Assembly (NCBI RefSeq): GCF_009857885.1
Contig: NZ_WWER01000001.1
Location: 1-64,000, forward strand
DNA from: Pusillimonas sp. TS35
GTDB taxonomy: Bacteria; Pseudomonadota; Gammaproteobacteria; Burkholderiales; Burkholderiaceae_B
Direction: 5' to 3'
DNA: 64,000 nucleotides
In this document: one piece after another, positions 1-7,125 of the stretch
Position numbering within the stretch: position 1 is the first letter of the stretch
How the letters are laid out: every line of letters starts with the position of its first letter
Made by a program: the position numbers and the translations under genes
Notes under the pieces: model-generated
The model's input: only the letters and a program-made list of their open reading frames with translations
Database searches by the model: none
Told to the model about the DNA's origin: nothing

Positions 1-34
1 CATCTCGTCTGTGAAAGTAGGTCATCGTCAGGCT
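1..34 (+). rRNA. rrf: 5S ribosomal RNA, 3' end only
   Basis: The first bases match the conserved 3' tail of betaproteobacterial 5S rRNA (GAAAGTAGGTCATCGTCAGG). A strong intrinsic terminator follows directly, as expected at the end of an rrn operon. The rest of the operon lies to the left of the window. The call rests on recognising the conserved tail; only about 34 nt are visible. Confidence 0.8.
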
Positions 35-46
35 TTTATACCGAAG

Positions 47-81
47 AAAACCCCCGCCAGCAAACCCTGGCGGGGGTTTTT
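47..81 (+). terminator. rrn operon terminator
   Basis: A perfect hairpin: CCCCCGCCAG at 51-60 pairs with CTGGCGGGGG at 67-76, with a short loop. A-rich and T-rich flanks (AAAA at 47-50, TTTTT at 77-81) complete an intrinsic terminator right after the 5S tail. Confidence 0.9.
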
Positions 82-163
82 GTTTGTGCGAATCAAAACC
101 AGGCAAAGCGCCGGCGCACCACCCAGGGTGTGAAAAGAGAACGCCACCGCCGCCTGTGTGCGC

Positions 164-193
164 TGAGCGCTTCTTCCCCGGTGAGCGCTTCTT
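164..193. promoter_or_regulatory. Direct repeat of TGAGCGCTTCTT (2 copies)
   Basis: TGAGCGCTTCTT occurs at 164-175 and again at 182-193, an 18-bp period. Each copy contains the GCGCTT core that reappears in the palindromes at 304-321, 446-458 and 628-637. It may be part of a multi-site operator region; no regulator gene is adjacent to suggest which protein binds. Confidence 0.35.
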
Positions 194-303
194 ATTTGTG
201 CCGGCAGAATGTGTGGGCTGGCGGACTGCTGTCGTGCTGCGTTGCAGCCGACCACGTTTCTCATTGACATTGGAATATAAGGCTGCAACAATCAAACAAT
301 AAC

Positions 304-321
304 ACTTGAAGCGCTTCAAGT
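304..321. promoter_or_regulatory. 18-bp perfect palindrome, LacI-family-like operator
   Basis: ACTTGAAGCGCTTCAAGT is a perfect 18-bp palindrome with a central CpG. That is the usual form of LacI/GalR-family operators. It lies about 350 bp upstream of the gabD start. The family assignment is inference from operator shape only. Confidence 0.5.
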
Positions 322-445
322 TGTAAGGCTGCTAGAGTTAGAATAACCGCTGAAATCAAATGCTTGAACAGAAAACAAGACAGTCTGTTCAGATAAGCAA
401 GATAGGAGTGGAAATTTGATTGGCTGTGTATGCTTGATCGAGGCA

Positions 446-458
446 TGAAGCGTTTCAA
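446..458. promoter_or_regulatory. Second CpG-centred operator-like site
   Basis: TGAAGCGTTTCAA differs by one base from the core of the palindrome at 304-321 and keeps the central CG. Centre-to-centre distance is about 139 bp, compatible with looping between two operators. Function inferred. Confidence 0.4.
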
Positions 459-627
459 ACAGCAACAGGGCATAGCATAGCGTGGTGTGGTCTGGCGTGG
501 TGTGGCGTTGTGCGGTGTAGCAACTCAGTACACGGTACCGACACCTATGTATTGAATACAACGGCAACTATGCTTGGCTGTGCCCAGCCGACTGTACGGA
601 AAAGAGTGCGCTTGGGGTCTGAGCCAC

Positions 628-637
628 AAAGCGCTTT
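628..637. promoter_or_regulatory. AAAGCGCTTT palindrome just upstream of gabD
   Basis: A perfect 10-bp palindrome with a CpG centre, about 35 bp before the gabD start codon. It belongs to the same GCGCTT motif series as the upstream sites. If these are real operators, this one is closest to the translation start. Confidence 0.35.
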
Positions 638-671
638 TGTTTTATTACATGATCTTAAAAACGAGGGATGG

Positions 672-2129
672 ATGATGTTGAAGTTGAATCGGCCGGATCT
701 GCTCCGGCAACAATGTTATATCGATGGTACATGGTGCGATGCGGATGGCGGTGAGAAAATCGCGGTGAACAACCCCGCTACGGGCAAGGAGCTGGGCACC
801 ATTCCCAAGATGGGGGCTGCCGAGACTCGACGCGCGATCGAAGCGGCAAATCGGTCATGGAGAAAGTGGCGGGCCATGACTGCCAAACAACGCGGCGGTA
901 TCCTACGGCGTTGGTTCGACTTGATGATCGCCAATACTGAAGACCTGGCGCTCATCATGACGGCGGAACAGGGCAAGCCGTTGGCCGAGTCGCGCGGTGA
1001 GATCGCCTATGCGGCCTCATATCTGGAATGGTATGGCGAAGAGGGCAAGCGCGCCTATGGCGACACGATTCCCTCGCCGTCCGCGGACAAACGCATTGTC
1101 GTCACCAAAGAACCAATCGGGGTATGTGCGGCGATCACACCCTGGAATTTTCCGTCCGCGATGATCACGCGCAAGGCCGCAGCGGCACTTGCCGCAGGTT
1201 GCCCTATCGTCGTCAAGCCTGCCACGCAAACACCGTTCTCGGCGTTGGCTTTGGCTGTTCTGGCCGAAGAGGCAGGTGTGCCGGCAGGTGTTTTTTCGGT
1301 GCTGACGGGATCGGCGTCGGCTATTGGCGGGGAGATGACCAGCAACGACCTGGTGCGCAAGGTTACGTTTACGGGCTCTACTGAGATCGGACGCTTGCTC
1401 ATGCAACAGAGTGCCGGCACGATCAAGAAGGTGTCGATGGAGCTGGGCGGCAACGCGCCCTTTATCGTATTTGACGATGCTGATCTGGATGCTGCCGTGG
1501 AGGGTGCGATGGCCAGCAAGTATCGCAATGCCGGTCAGACATGCGTGTGTGCAAATCGCATGTATGTGCACGAGAAGGTCTACGATGCCTTCAGCAAGAA
1601 GCTGGTGGCTGCGGTGGCTGACCTGAAGATTGGTAATGGTGAAGAGCCGGGTGTGACGCAAGGCCCGTTGATCGACGGCGCTGCGGTGGAAAAGATCAAG
1701 GAACACATTGCTGATGCTTTGGATAAGGGGGCTACCCTCCTGGCGGGTGGCAAGCCGCACGCGCTGGGCAAAACGTTTTTTGAACCCACTATTCTGGCAG
1801 GTGTCACCAGCGATATGAAGGTGGCGCGCGAGGAAACATTCGGCCCGCTGGCGCCGCTGTTCAAGTTCTCATCCGACGAGGAAGTGATCAAGCTGGCCAA
1901 CGACACAGAGTTCGGGTTGGCTGCATACTTCTATAGCCGCGATATCGGCCGTGTTTGGCGTGTTGCCGAAGCGCTGGAATATGGCATGGTCGGAATCAAC
2001 ACGGGCATCATTTCCAATGAGGCCGCGCCTTTCGGCGGCGTCAAGCAATCCGGCCTGGGTCGCGAAGGCTCGCACTACGGGCTGGACGACTACATGGTGA
2101 TCAAGTATCTGTGCATGGGCGGTATCTGA
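672..2129 (+). CDS. gabD: NADP-dependent succinate-semialdehyde dehydrogenase
   Basis: Aldehyde dehydrogenase that oxidises succinate semialdehyde to succinate, linking GABA/4-hydroxybutyrate breakdown to the TCA cycle. The protein closely follows GabD throughout. The catalytic Glu257 sits in MELGGNAPF and the catalytic Cys291 in GQTCVCANR, the pattern typical of bacterial GabD. At 485 aa it matches the family (about 480). I chose ATG 672 because the frame upstream has no GabD-like sequence, and a purine-rich GAGGGA precedes it; ATG 675 is equally possible. It is monocistronic, with a terminator downstream. The upstream region holds several LacI-like palindromes. Confidence 0.93.
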   Translation: MMLKLNRPDLLRQQCYIDGTWCDADGGEKIAVNNPATGKELGTIPKMGAAETRRAIEAANRSWRKWRAMTAKQRGGILRRWFDLMIANTEDLALIMTAEQGKPLAESRGEIAYAASYLEWYGEEGKRAYGDTIPSPSADKRIVVTKEPIGVCAAITPWNFPSAMITRKAAAALAAGCPIVVKPATQTPFSALALAVLAEEAGVPAGVFSVLTGSASAIGGEMTSNDLVRKVTFTGSTEIGRLLMQQSAGTIKKVSMELGGNAPFIVFDDADLDAAVEGAMASKYRNAGQTCVCANRMYVHEKVYDAFSKKLVAAVADLKIGNGEEPGVTQGPLIDGAAVEKIKEHIADALDKGATLLAGGKPHALGKTFFEPTILAGVTSDMKVAREETFGPLAPLFKFSSDEEVIKLANDTEFGLAAYFYSRDIGRVWRVAEALEYGMVGINTGIISNEAAPFGGVKQSGLGREGSHYGLDDYMVIKYLCMGGI

Positions 2130-2223
2130 TCGCTGGCTCGGCGCGCCCACCCACCTGCGGTGTGCTTAGGCAGGAATGTGCGCGCCGTCGATTGCCGTGG
2201 TACCTAGTATGATGGTTCCAAGG

Positions 2224-2256
2224 AACCCCATCCAGTGTTGGACCGGATGGGGTTTT
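2224..2256 (+). terminator. Intrinsic terminator of gabD
   Basis: AACCCCATCC (2224-2233) pairs with GGATGGGGTT (2245-2254) and is followed by TTTT. It lies about 95 bp past the gabD stop and abuts the stop codon of the convergent TadE-like gene. Confidence 0.85.
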
Positions 2257-3154
2257 ATTTTGTGGTGGCGCGTACAATCGGGCCGCCGCTGCGCATCGGC
2301 CATTCCACGGGATGCGATTGCATCATCAGGCTGATTTCGCATCTGATCGGTAGGTGCCCGCGCGCCATGATGCGGCCGGCTGGTGTGTTCGAGCCCTTGC
2401 CTATGGTGCGCAGAACGCCGGCGATACCTGGCACCAGAGGCTTGAGAGCGTAGGTCAGCCGCAGCGTGAGTGTGTTGGCCTCGTAAATGCTGCGGCGCGC
2501 TTGACGAAGCTCGGTCTCGCCCACCTTATGGTTTCTGTGCATGTGTTTTTGGCCTGCTGCAAGTGAGTTGGCCGCTGCGACCCAGCGCTCTTGGCGCTGC
2601 CCTGCCTGGCGGTGCATATGCTGCTCGTGCAGATAATGGTTATTGATGGCCGCATGCGGTACACCCAGGTGCCGTAGGCCAGGATCAGAGAAGTTGCGAA
2701 AATCGGCGAGTATGGGCGAGTGGATCTCTATCTGCCAGACAGGGAGGGCGCTATGTGCGGTACTTGTTCGCCACGAGGGAGGGCCATGAGGGCTGCCAAA
2801 TGGGTGTGCCTGCCATGCCTGTACGCGTGGATGACCTGATGTTTTAGAGGGCGCGCGCCCGCGGGCAGTGAGCGGGCGCAGCCCCTGCTCGAATGCCGAT
2901 GCAATGGCATCAGGATGGGCATGATGTACGATGCCGGCGCGCCCGGCTTCAAGCAGCGCCAAGCTCAGCATCTGCCGAGTGGAAAACCAGCGCGCGGCCT
3001 CGAAAGCGCCCAAGGCAAGGCTGAATAATATCCCGGCGATGACGGTAAATTCTGCCATGCTTGCGCCGAGCTGGCCGTTGCTGCGCACTGGGGCGAACGA
3101 GGCTAAGGACGAGAGTGATAGGCGGACGTAGACGGGCCGAGTAGAAAGTAACAT
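2255..3154 (-). CDS. TadE-like membrane-anchored protein, orphan
   Basis: A 299-aa protein with the N-terminal signature of TadE/TadG-like pseudopilin-related proteins. An S-M-A-E-F motif at about residues 32-36 runs into one hydrophobic membrane helix (about 36-52), then F-E-A-A-R-W and a Leu-rich stretch ending E-A-G-R-A-G. The remainder is polar, His/Arg-rich and poorly conserved in appearance. TadE-like proteins normally sit in flp/tad pilus clusters, but no other pilus gene is nearby. Function is therefore unassigned. The stop codon overlaps the gabD terminator region of the convergent neighbour. Confidence 0.65.
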   Translation of the reverse strand: MLLSTRPVYVRLSLSSLASFAPVRSNGQLGASMAEFTVIAGILFSLALGAFEAARWFSTRQMLSLALLEAGRAGIVHHAHPDAIASAFEQGLRPLTARGRAPSKTSGHPRVQAWQAHPFGSPHGPPSWRTSTAHSALPVWQIEIHSPILADFRNFSDPGLRHLGVPHAAINNHYLHEQHMHRQAGQRQERWVAAANSLAAGQKHMHRNHKVGETELRQARRSIYEANTLTLRLTYALKPLVPGIAGVLRTIGKGSNTPAGRIMARGHLPIRCEISLMMQSHPVEWPMRSGGPIVRATTK

Positions 3155-3269
3155 TGGGCCAGTGTGCCGTCCGCCCGTTCAGCCGTCGACCCGTGGAAAT
3201 TACGGATCGCTCAGTTTTAGCGCGATTATGCGTTGGACAACCGTGCGCGAGCCGACATGCTCCGTGCGT

Positions 3270-4205
3270 TCAGTGCAGCGCACTGCGCGAACCGTGGGCA
3301 CCAGGGTGTTCGATAAACAATTCGGCGCAGTCGACGTTGTCGAAAGCATAGGGTTTGCCGCAGAAGTTGCAGGTAATATTGACCTGCCCAAATTCCTGCA
3401 AGATGTCTTCGACCTCTTCGCGGCCCAGGGTGCGCAGCATGCCTGCCACGCGTTCTCGCGAACAGGGACAGTGCCAGCGTACGGGCTGCGGATCGAATGC
3501 CGTAAGAGATTCTTGCCAGAAAAGCCGATGCATCAAGGCTGCAGTATCAAGTTCGAGCAGTTCATCGGCCTGGACCGTTTGTGCGAGCTGGGTGAGGCGG
3601 CTCCAGGTTTCATCGGCGCAGGCTTCGAGATCACTTTGTTCGGGGCCGCCACGATGGCCGCCATGCCGAGGCAATTTTTGCAGCAACAGGCCGGCACTGC
3701 GCTGGCCATCTGCCGCCAGCCACAAGCGCGTATCGAGTTGCTCTGAATTGCGCATGTAAGCCTGCAGCACCTCAGCCACTGTATCGCCTTCGAGGGGCAC
3801 CACCCCTTGATAGGGTGACATGCCGGGCATGCGGCTGGTGGGATCCAGGACGACAATGAACTGGCCCTTGCCTTGGGTATTGAGCAGGGATTGCAGCGAC
3901 CCTTCTTCGGGCACCTGCTGGCCTTCGCGCAGCGACGCGGTGGCGCGTATGCTGAGGTCGGCCGTGCATTCGACAACGACCAGGGCGATGGGCCCATCGC
4001 CCTGCAACTGCAGCACCAGAGAACCGTCGAATTTGATGTTGGAGGCAAGCAGGACGGCGGCCGAAACAAGTTCGCCCAACAGGCGCTGCACACAACCGGG
4101 CAACTGTTGGTGGGCCAGCCCGGTTTGCCATGCGGAAGTGACGCGGACAGCCTGGACGCGCGTGCTGTTGTCGGGCGAAAGAAACTTTTGGAGTTGATCG
4201 TTCAT
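3270..4205 (-). CDS. hslO: Redox-regulated chaperone Hsp33
   Basis: Cytosolic holdase activated by oxidative unfolding. The C-terminal zinc switch is intact: C246-x-C248 and C279-x2-C282, the four cysteines that bind Zn(II) when reduced and form disulfides under oxidative stress. The N-terminal two thirds carry the Hsp33 fold hallmarks, such as GDGPIALVVVEC and the MSPYQGVVPLEGDTVAEVL stretch. The length of 311 aa is normal. It starts 9 bp after the stop of the upstream AMP-dependent ligase, so the two are probably cotranscribed. Confidence 0.95.
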   Translation of the reverse strand: MNDQLQKFLSPDNSTRVQAVRVTSAWQTGLAHQQLPGCVQRLLGELVSAAVLLASNIKFDGSLVLQLQGDGPIALVVVECTADLSIRATASLREGQQVPEEGSLQSLLNTQGKGQFIVVLDPTSRMPGMSPYQGVVPLEGDTVAEVLQAYMRNSEQLDTRLWLAADGQRSAGLLLQKLPRHGGHRGGPEQSDLEACADETWSRLTQLAQTVQADELLELDTAALMHRLFWQESLTAFDPQPVRWHCPCSRERVAGMLRTLGREEVEDILQEFGQVNITCNFCGKPYAFDNVDCAELFIEHPGAHGSRSALH

Positions 4206-4214
4206 GGGGCCATT

Positions 4215-5909
4215 TTAGCCCATCGCTTCATCGCCTAAGCTGATTGGATCAATGCTGGGCTGTGCGGTGCGTTGTGATTCGCGCGCCCGCAAGACGTGAC
4301 GCCTCAGGGTGCCGGCACTGGTGCAGGGCAAGCTGTCTACGAACTCGATTTCACGCGGCGTCTGGTAGGCTGGCAGTTGGGTGCGCACGTGCTCGCGTAG
4401 TTGCTGGCGTAGGAGTTCGCTATCGTCGCCGCGAGCATCAGGCCTGAGCACCACATAGGCTTTGACCAAGGCGCCGTGGCCAGGATCGGCCTTGCCGATG
4501 ACGGCCGCCTGGTCGACGGCACTATGGCTCTTGAGACAGGCTTCGATCTCTGCCGGCCCAATGCGATGGCCCGCCGTGTGGATCACGTCATCGCTACGGC
4601 CGGCAAACCAGAAGTAGCCATCGCCATCCACGGACGCCATGTCGCCCGTGAGATACCAGTCGCCGCTGAAGCGTGATTGGGTGCGTGCGTCGTCCTGCCA
4701 GTAACCCAGGAACAGGACAGGGTCTGCATGGCCGTGGATATCGGTGCGCCGCACGGCGATTTCGCCTACCGCGCCAGGCCGGCAAGGCCTCCCGGCGGCA
4801 TCGAGCACCGCAACGCGGTGGCCGGGAAAAGCGCGCCCTATGCTGCCAGGCAGAACTGGCCAGCGGCGATGGCTGTTGCCGATGATGGTGTGCGCTTCAG
4901 TTTGGCCATATGTTTCGTTGACAGTGACCCCCAAAGCCTCTTTTGACCATGCCAGGGTACTGGCGGTAAGGGTTTCGGCGCTGCATGAGAGCGCGCGTAA
5001 CGGGAAATTCTCTGGCCGTATGTAGGTGGGCAGCGTCTGGGCCATCTCGTTCAGCAGGCCAGCGTGGACGTGTGCGTTGCTGACACGATAGCGGCCGATA
5101 ATATCCAATGCCATGGCCGGCGTGGGGCGTGGAGCGGTGGCCACCACTGCGTGCCCAAAGTAGAGCGCTGGCAACAGGCCGCCGAACAGACCCACACCGG
5201 ACCATTCGGTGCTGGTCCAGAAGATATCGTTCTGTTGCGGAAACCAATTCTGTGCGGCAACGAAACCGGGCAAGGTGCCGATAAGGGTTGCATGCGACAG
5301 CAACACGCCTTTGGGTGTGCCGGTACCGCCCGCAGTATAAAGTAGCACGGCAGGGCTAGTGGCACGGGTGTTCAGCGGCTTGAAAATATTATTCTGGCGC
5401 GCCAGCAGCGTACGCCACGACATGACGGTGTCGTGCTGGAAATCGATGGCGATAATCTGGGTAAGGGTAGGGCAGCGCGCCTGGGCCTGGATAATGTCGG
5501 GCCCGCTGGCCGTATCGACTACGGCGATACGGGCGCCGCAATCGCGTAGGCGAGCAATGGCGCCATCGACCCCCAGCGAGCCTGGCAACGGCACGGCGAC
5601 GGCGCCGACACTGAGGATTGCCATGAGGGTGGCGACGCCTTCGGGCCGTTGCCCCAGTGCCAGTGCAATGCGGTCGCCTGGCACGACGCCCATTTTGATG
5701 AAGCCATTGGCCAACTTTTGCGCAATATCGCTGACACGTGTGTATGTCCAGATATCCCGCTGCCCGTCGTCGCGTTCGTAGTAGATGGCGATGCGGCGCC
5801 CTTCCAGTGTGTTTTCCGCCCACCGGTAGACGCAGGCCTGCGCAATACTGAACTGGGTGGGGACTAGCCACTGAAACGACTGGTAAAGCTCCGTGTATTG
5901 ATCGTTCAT
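4215..5909 (-). CDS. AMP-dependent acyl-CoA synthetase-like protein (A10 Lys missing)
   Basis: ANL-superfamily adenylating enzyme, 564 aa, resembling acetyl/acyl-CoA synthetases. The nucleotide-binding loop is YTAGGTGTPKG at 191-201, with NETYGQTEAH (A5) and WYLTGDMASVDGDGYFWFAGRSDD (A7/A8) also present. The A10 motif near the C-terminus reads TSAGTLRR, with Thr534 where the family has the adenylation-catalysing Lys (normally GK). That change would be expected to impair adenylate formation, or may reflect a specialised reaction. The substrate is unknown. It lies 9 bp upstream of hslO in the same direction. Confidence 0.8.
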   Translation of the reverse strand: MNDQYTELYQSFQWLVPTQFSIAQACVYRWAENTLEGRRIAIYYERDDGQRDIWTYTRVSDIAQKLANGFIKMGVVPGDRIALALGQRPEGVATLMAILSVGAVAVPLPGSLGVDGAIARLRDCGARIAVVDTASGPDIIQAQARCPTLTQIIAIDFQHDTVMSWRTLLARQNNIFKPLNTRATSPAVLLYTAGGTGTPKGVLLSHATLIGTLPGFVAAQNWFPQQNDIFWTSTEWSGVGLFGGLLPALYFGHAVVATAPRPTPAMALDIIGRYRVSNAHVHAGLLNEMAQTLPTYIRPENFPLRALSCSAETLTASTLAWSKEALGVTVNETYGQTEAHTIIGNSHRRWPVLPGSIGRAFPGHRVAVLDAAGRPCRPGAVGEIAVRRTDIHGHADPVLFLGYWQDDARTQSRFSGDWYLTGDMASVDGDGYFWFAGRSDDVIHTAGHRIGPAEIEACLKSHSAVDQAAVIGKADPGHGALVKAYVVLRPDARGDDSELLRQQLREHVRTQLPAYQTPREIEFVDSLPCTSAGTLRRHVLRARESQRTAQPSIDPISLGDEAMG

Positions 5910-6018
5910 TATCGTCTTGTTTCAACGGGACGGGGTCGGCGCCGACGTAACGTGAAGCATGAACGACAAGCTGCTTCTGTGCAATCCCTGTCGCTTCGAA
6001 AGAGATTAGGCCTAGGGT

Positions 6019-6552
6019 TTATACGGAGCGGGAAGCGGTGCGAGGCGCTTGTGGCGCCTGGACCAGCCGTGTGCCCAGCACCCGATCATGCAGGAATAGG
6101 CCATCTCGATCGAACCATGTCCAGATGAAGCCGGCGAAAGGCGTGAAGACAATGAGCAAATCGGTGGACGCGTAGCCAGTGAACTGCGACAGGCGCAGGA
6201 CAGCCAGCGCGGCGAGGAGCGGTAGCACCCACGCCAGCAGGTAGCGCAGTATCAGACGAATGACGCCTGGCCTGGCGCCGGCGGTATCGACCAGCCGGAT
6301 GTGCCAGGTTTTCATAGGAAGGGTTTGGCCCTTGAGCCGCCAACAGCCCACAAAGTACACACCCATTGCGATGAATACGACCGCCTGGCGTGTGTGGCGC
6401 AGCATCAACCCACTGCGGCTTTGGGTGAGCGTGTCGAGGACAAGGCTGGCCAGGAATATGACGCCGAACAGCAATACGCCTTCGTACATCATGCATGCAA
6501 AGCGTCGGCGGCGGCTGACGCGGAGAAAATTAGCGGATGGAGTGGGTTGCAT
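6019..6552 (-). CDS. RDD family membrane protein
   Basis: A small integral membrane protein with three to four hydrophobic helices. Its basic entry RRRRFACMMYEG matches the start of the RDD domain, and the C-terminal DRDGLFLHDRVLGTRLV is the usual closing motif (the D-R-x-x-G-T/R type end of RDD proteins). RDD proteins are mostly uncharacterised; some are linked to ion or osmolyte transport. I use ATG 6552 (177 aa); a TTG seven codons upstream is an alternative. The terminator of the upstream small gene separates it from that gene. Confidence 0.8.
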   Translation of the reverse strand: MQPTPSANFLRVSRRRRFACMMYEGVLLFGVIFLASLVLDTLTQSRSGLMLRHTRQAVVFIAMGVYFVGCWRLKGQTLPMKTWHIRLVDTAGARPGVIRLILRYLLAWVLPLLAALAVLRLSQFTGYASTDLLIVFTPFAGFIWTWFDRDGLFLHDRVLGTRLVQAPQAPRTASRSV

Positions 6553-6607
6553 GGCAAAACGCGGTTCGGACAACGACCGCTATTATGCGTCATTTATGCA
6601 ACAGACA

Positions 6608-6640
6608 ATAAAAAAGCCGCCCCATGATGCCGGGCGGCTC
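6608..6640 (-). terminator. Intrinsic terminator of the 61-aa gene
   Basis: GCCGCCC (6616-6622) pairs with GGGCGGC (6632-6638). On the minus strand the hairpin is followed by TTTTTT (A-run 6610-6615 on plus). Confidence 0.85.
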
Positions 6641-6688
6641 ATTGCGCGGAAAACGCGCAGCCAGGAGGAGACAACCTGGAAGGGGAAA

Positions 6689-6874
6689 TCAGCTTGCGTG
6701 GTGCGCGGCTTGACCAACCGAAGCGGCAGGCTTCGTGCTCACGCCAAACACGTTGGCGAACAATTTCTTGAGGGAAACGAGCGGCTTGAAGCGGTACTGC
6801 TCTTCGATGGCTTTCATCATGAGTTGACGCTCAAGTTCGTCGGTAAGACGGATGTCGTGGTTGACGTGGTTCAT
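6689..6874 (-). CDS. Small conserved-looking protein of unknown function, 61 aa
   Basis: A 61-aa polar, basic protein that I do not recognise; it has no signal peptide or membrane helix. The middle (EEQYRFKPLVSLKKLF) could form an amphipathic helix. It is supported as a real gene by context: a near-consensus sigma-70 promoter (6927-6955), an AGAAGG ribosome binding site just before the ATG, and its own intrinsic terminator at 6608-6640, making a monocistronic unit. Palindromes overlap its promoter and leader, suggesting tight regulation. Confidence 0.7.
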   Translation of the reverse strand: MNHVNHDIRLTDELERQLMMKAIEEQYRFKPLVSLKKLFANVFGVSTKPAASVGQAAHHAS

Positions 6875-6898
6875 CGCGGTGCCTTCTTGCAGTGATTG

Positions 6899-6915
6899 CT
6901 GAACGTTTCGTTCAG
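6899..6915. promoter_or_regulatory. Inverted repeat in leader of the 61-aa gene
   Basis: CTGAACG (6899-6905), TTT, CGTTCAG (6909-6915): a perfect 7-bp inverted repeat between the promoter -10 and the start codon. It could be an operator or an mRNA hairpin. Confidence 0.5.
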
Positions 6916-6955
6916 GGTTAACCCGAATTATAGGGGTAAACCCGAGTCATAGCAA
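6915..6955 (-). promoter_or_regulatory. Sigma-70 promoter with overlapping GGGTTAACCC-type palindromes
   Basis: On the minus strand, TTGCTA (-35, plus 6950-6955) and a perfect TATAAT (-10, plus 6927-6932) are separated by 17 bp. Two similar palindromic words overlap it: GGGTTAACCC at 6915-6924, just downstream of -10, and GGGGTAAACCC at 6933-6943, inside the spacer. Their 18-bp centre spacing is what a repressor bound twice on one DNA face would need. The regulator is unknown. Confidence 0.65.
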
Positions 6956-7125
6956 GGATTTTTTGCGGTGCAATATAACTAGCAGGGTACTGTTGCGCAA
7001 AAGGGACGCGGGTCGTGCGGGACGGGCCCCTGTGGATGGCGCGTAGCGCAATGGTGCAACGCACAATCCACACTGCCGTGTAATGCGTACAGGATATCGA
7101 AGGACAGAAACGTGGAAACCGGATG

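Larger units (their letters stand above)
82..671. other. Long non-coding leader between rrn terminator and gabD
   Basis: About 590 bases with no convincing gene; open frames here lack protein-like composition and ribosome binding sites. It holds a run of CpG-centred GCGCTT-type motifs, listed separately, and a low-complexity G/T-rich stretch at 479-521 in which GGCGTGGTGTGG-like words recur. I see no clear sigma-70 promoter on the plus strand. Confidence 0.5.
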
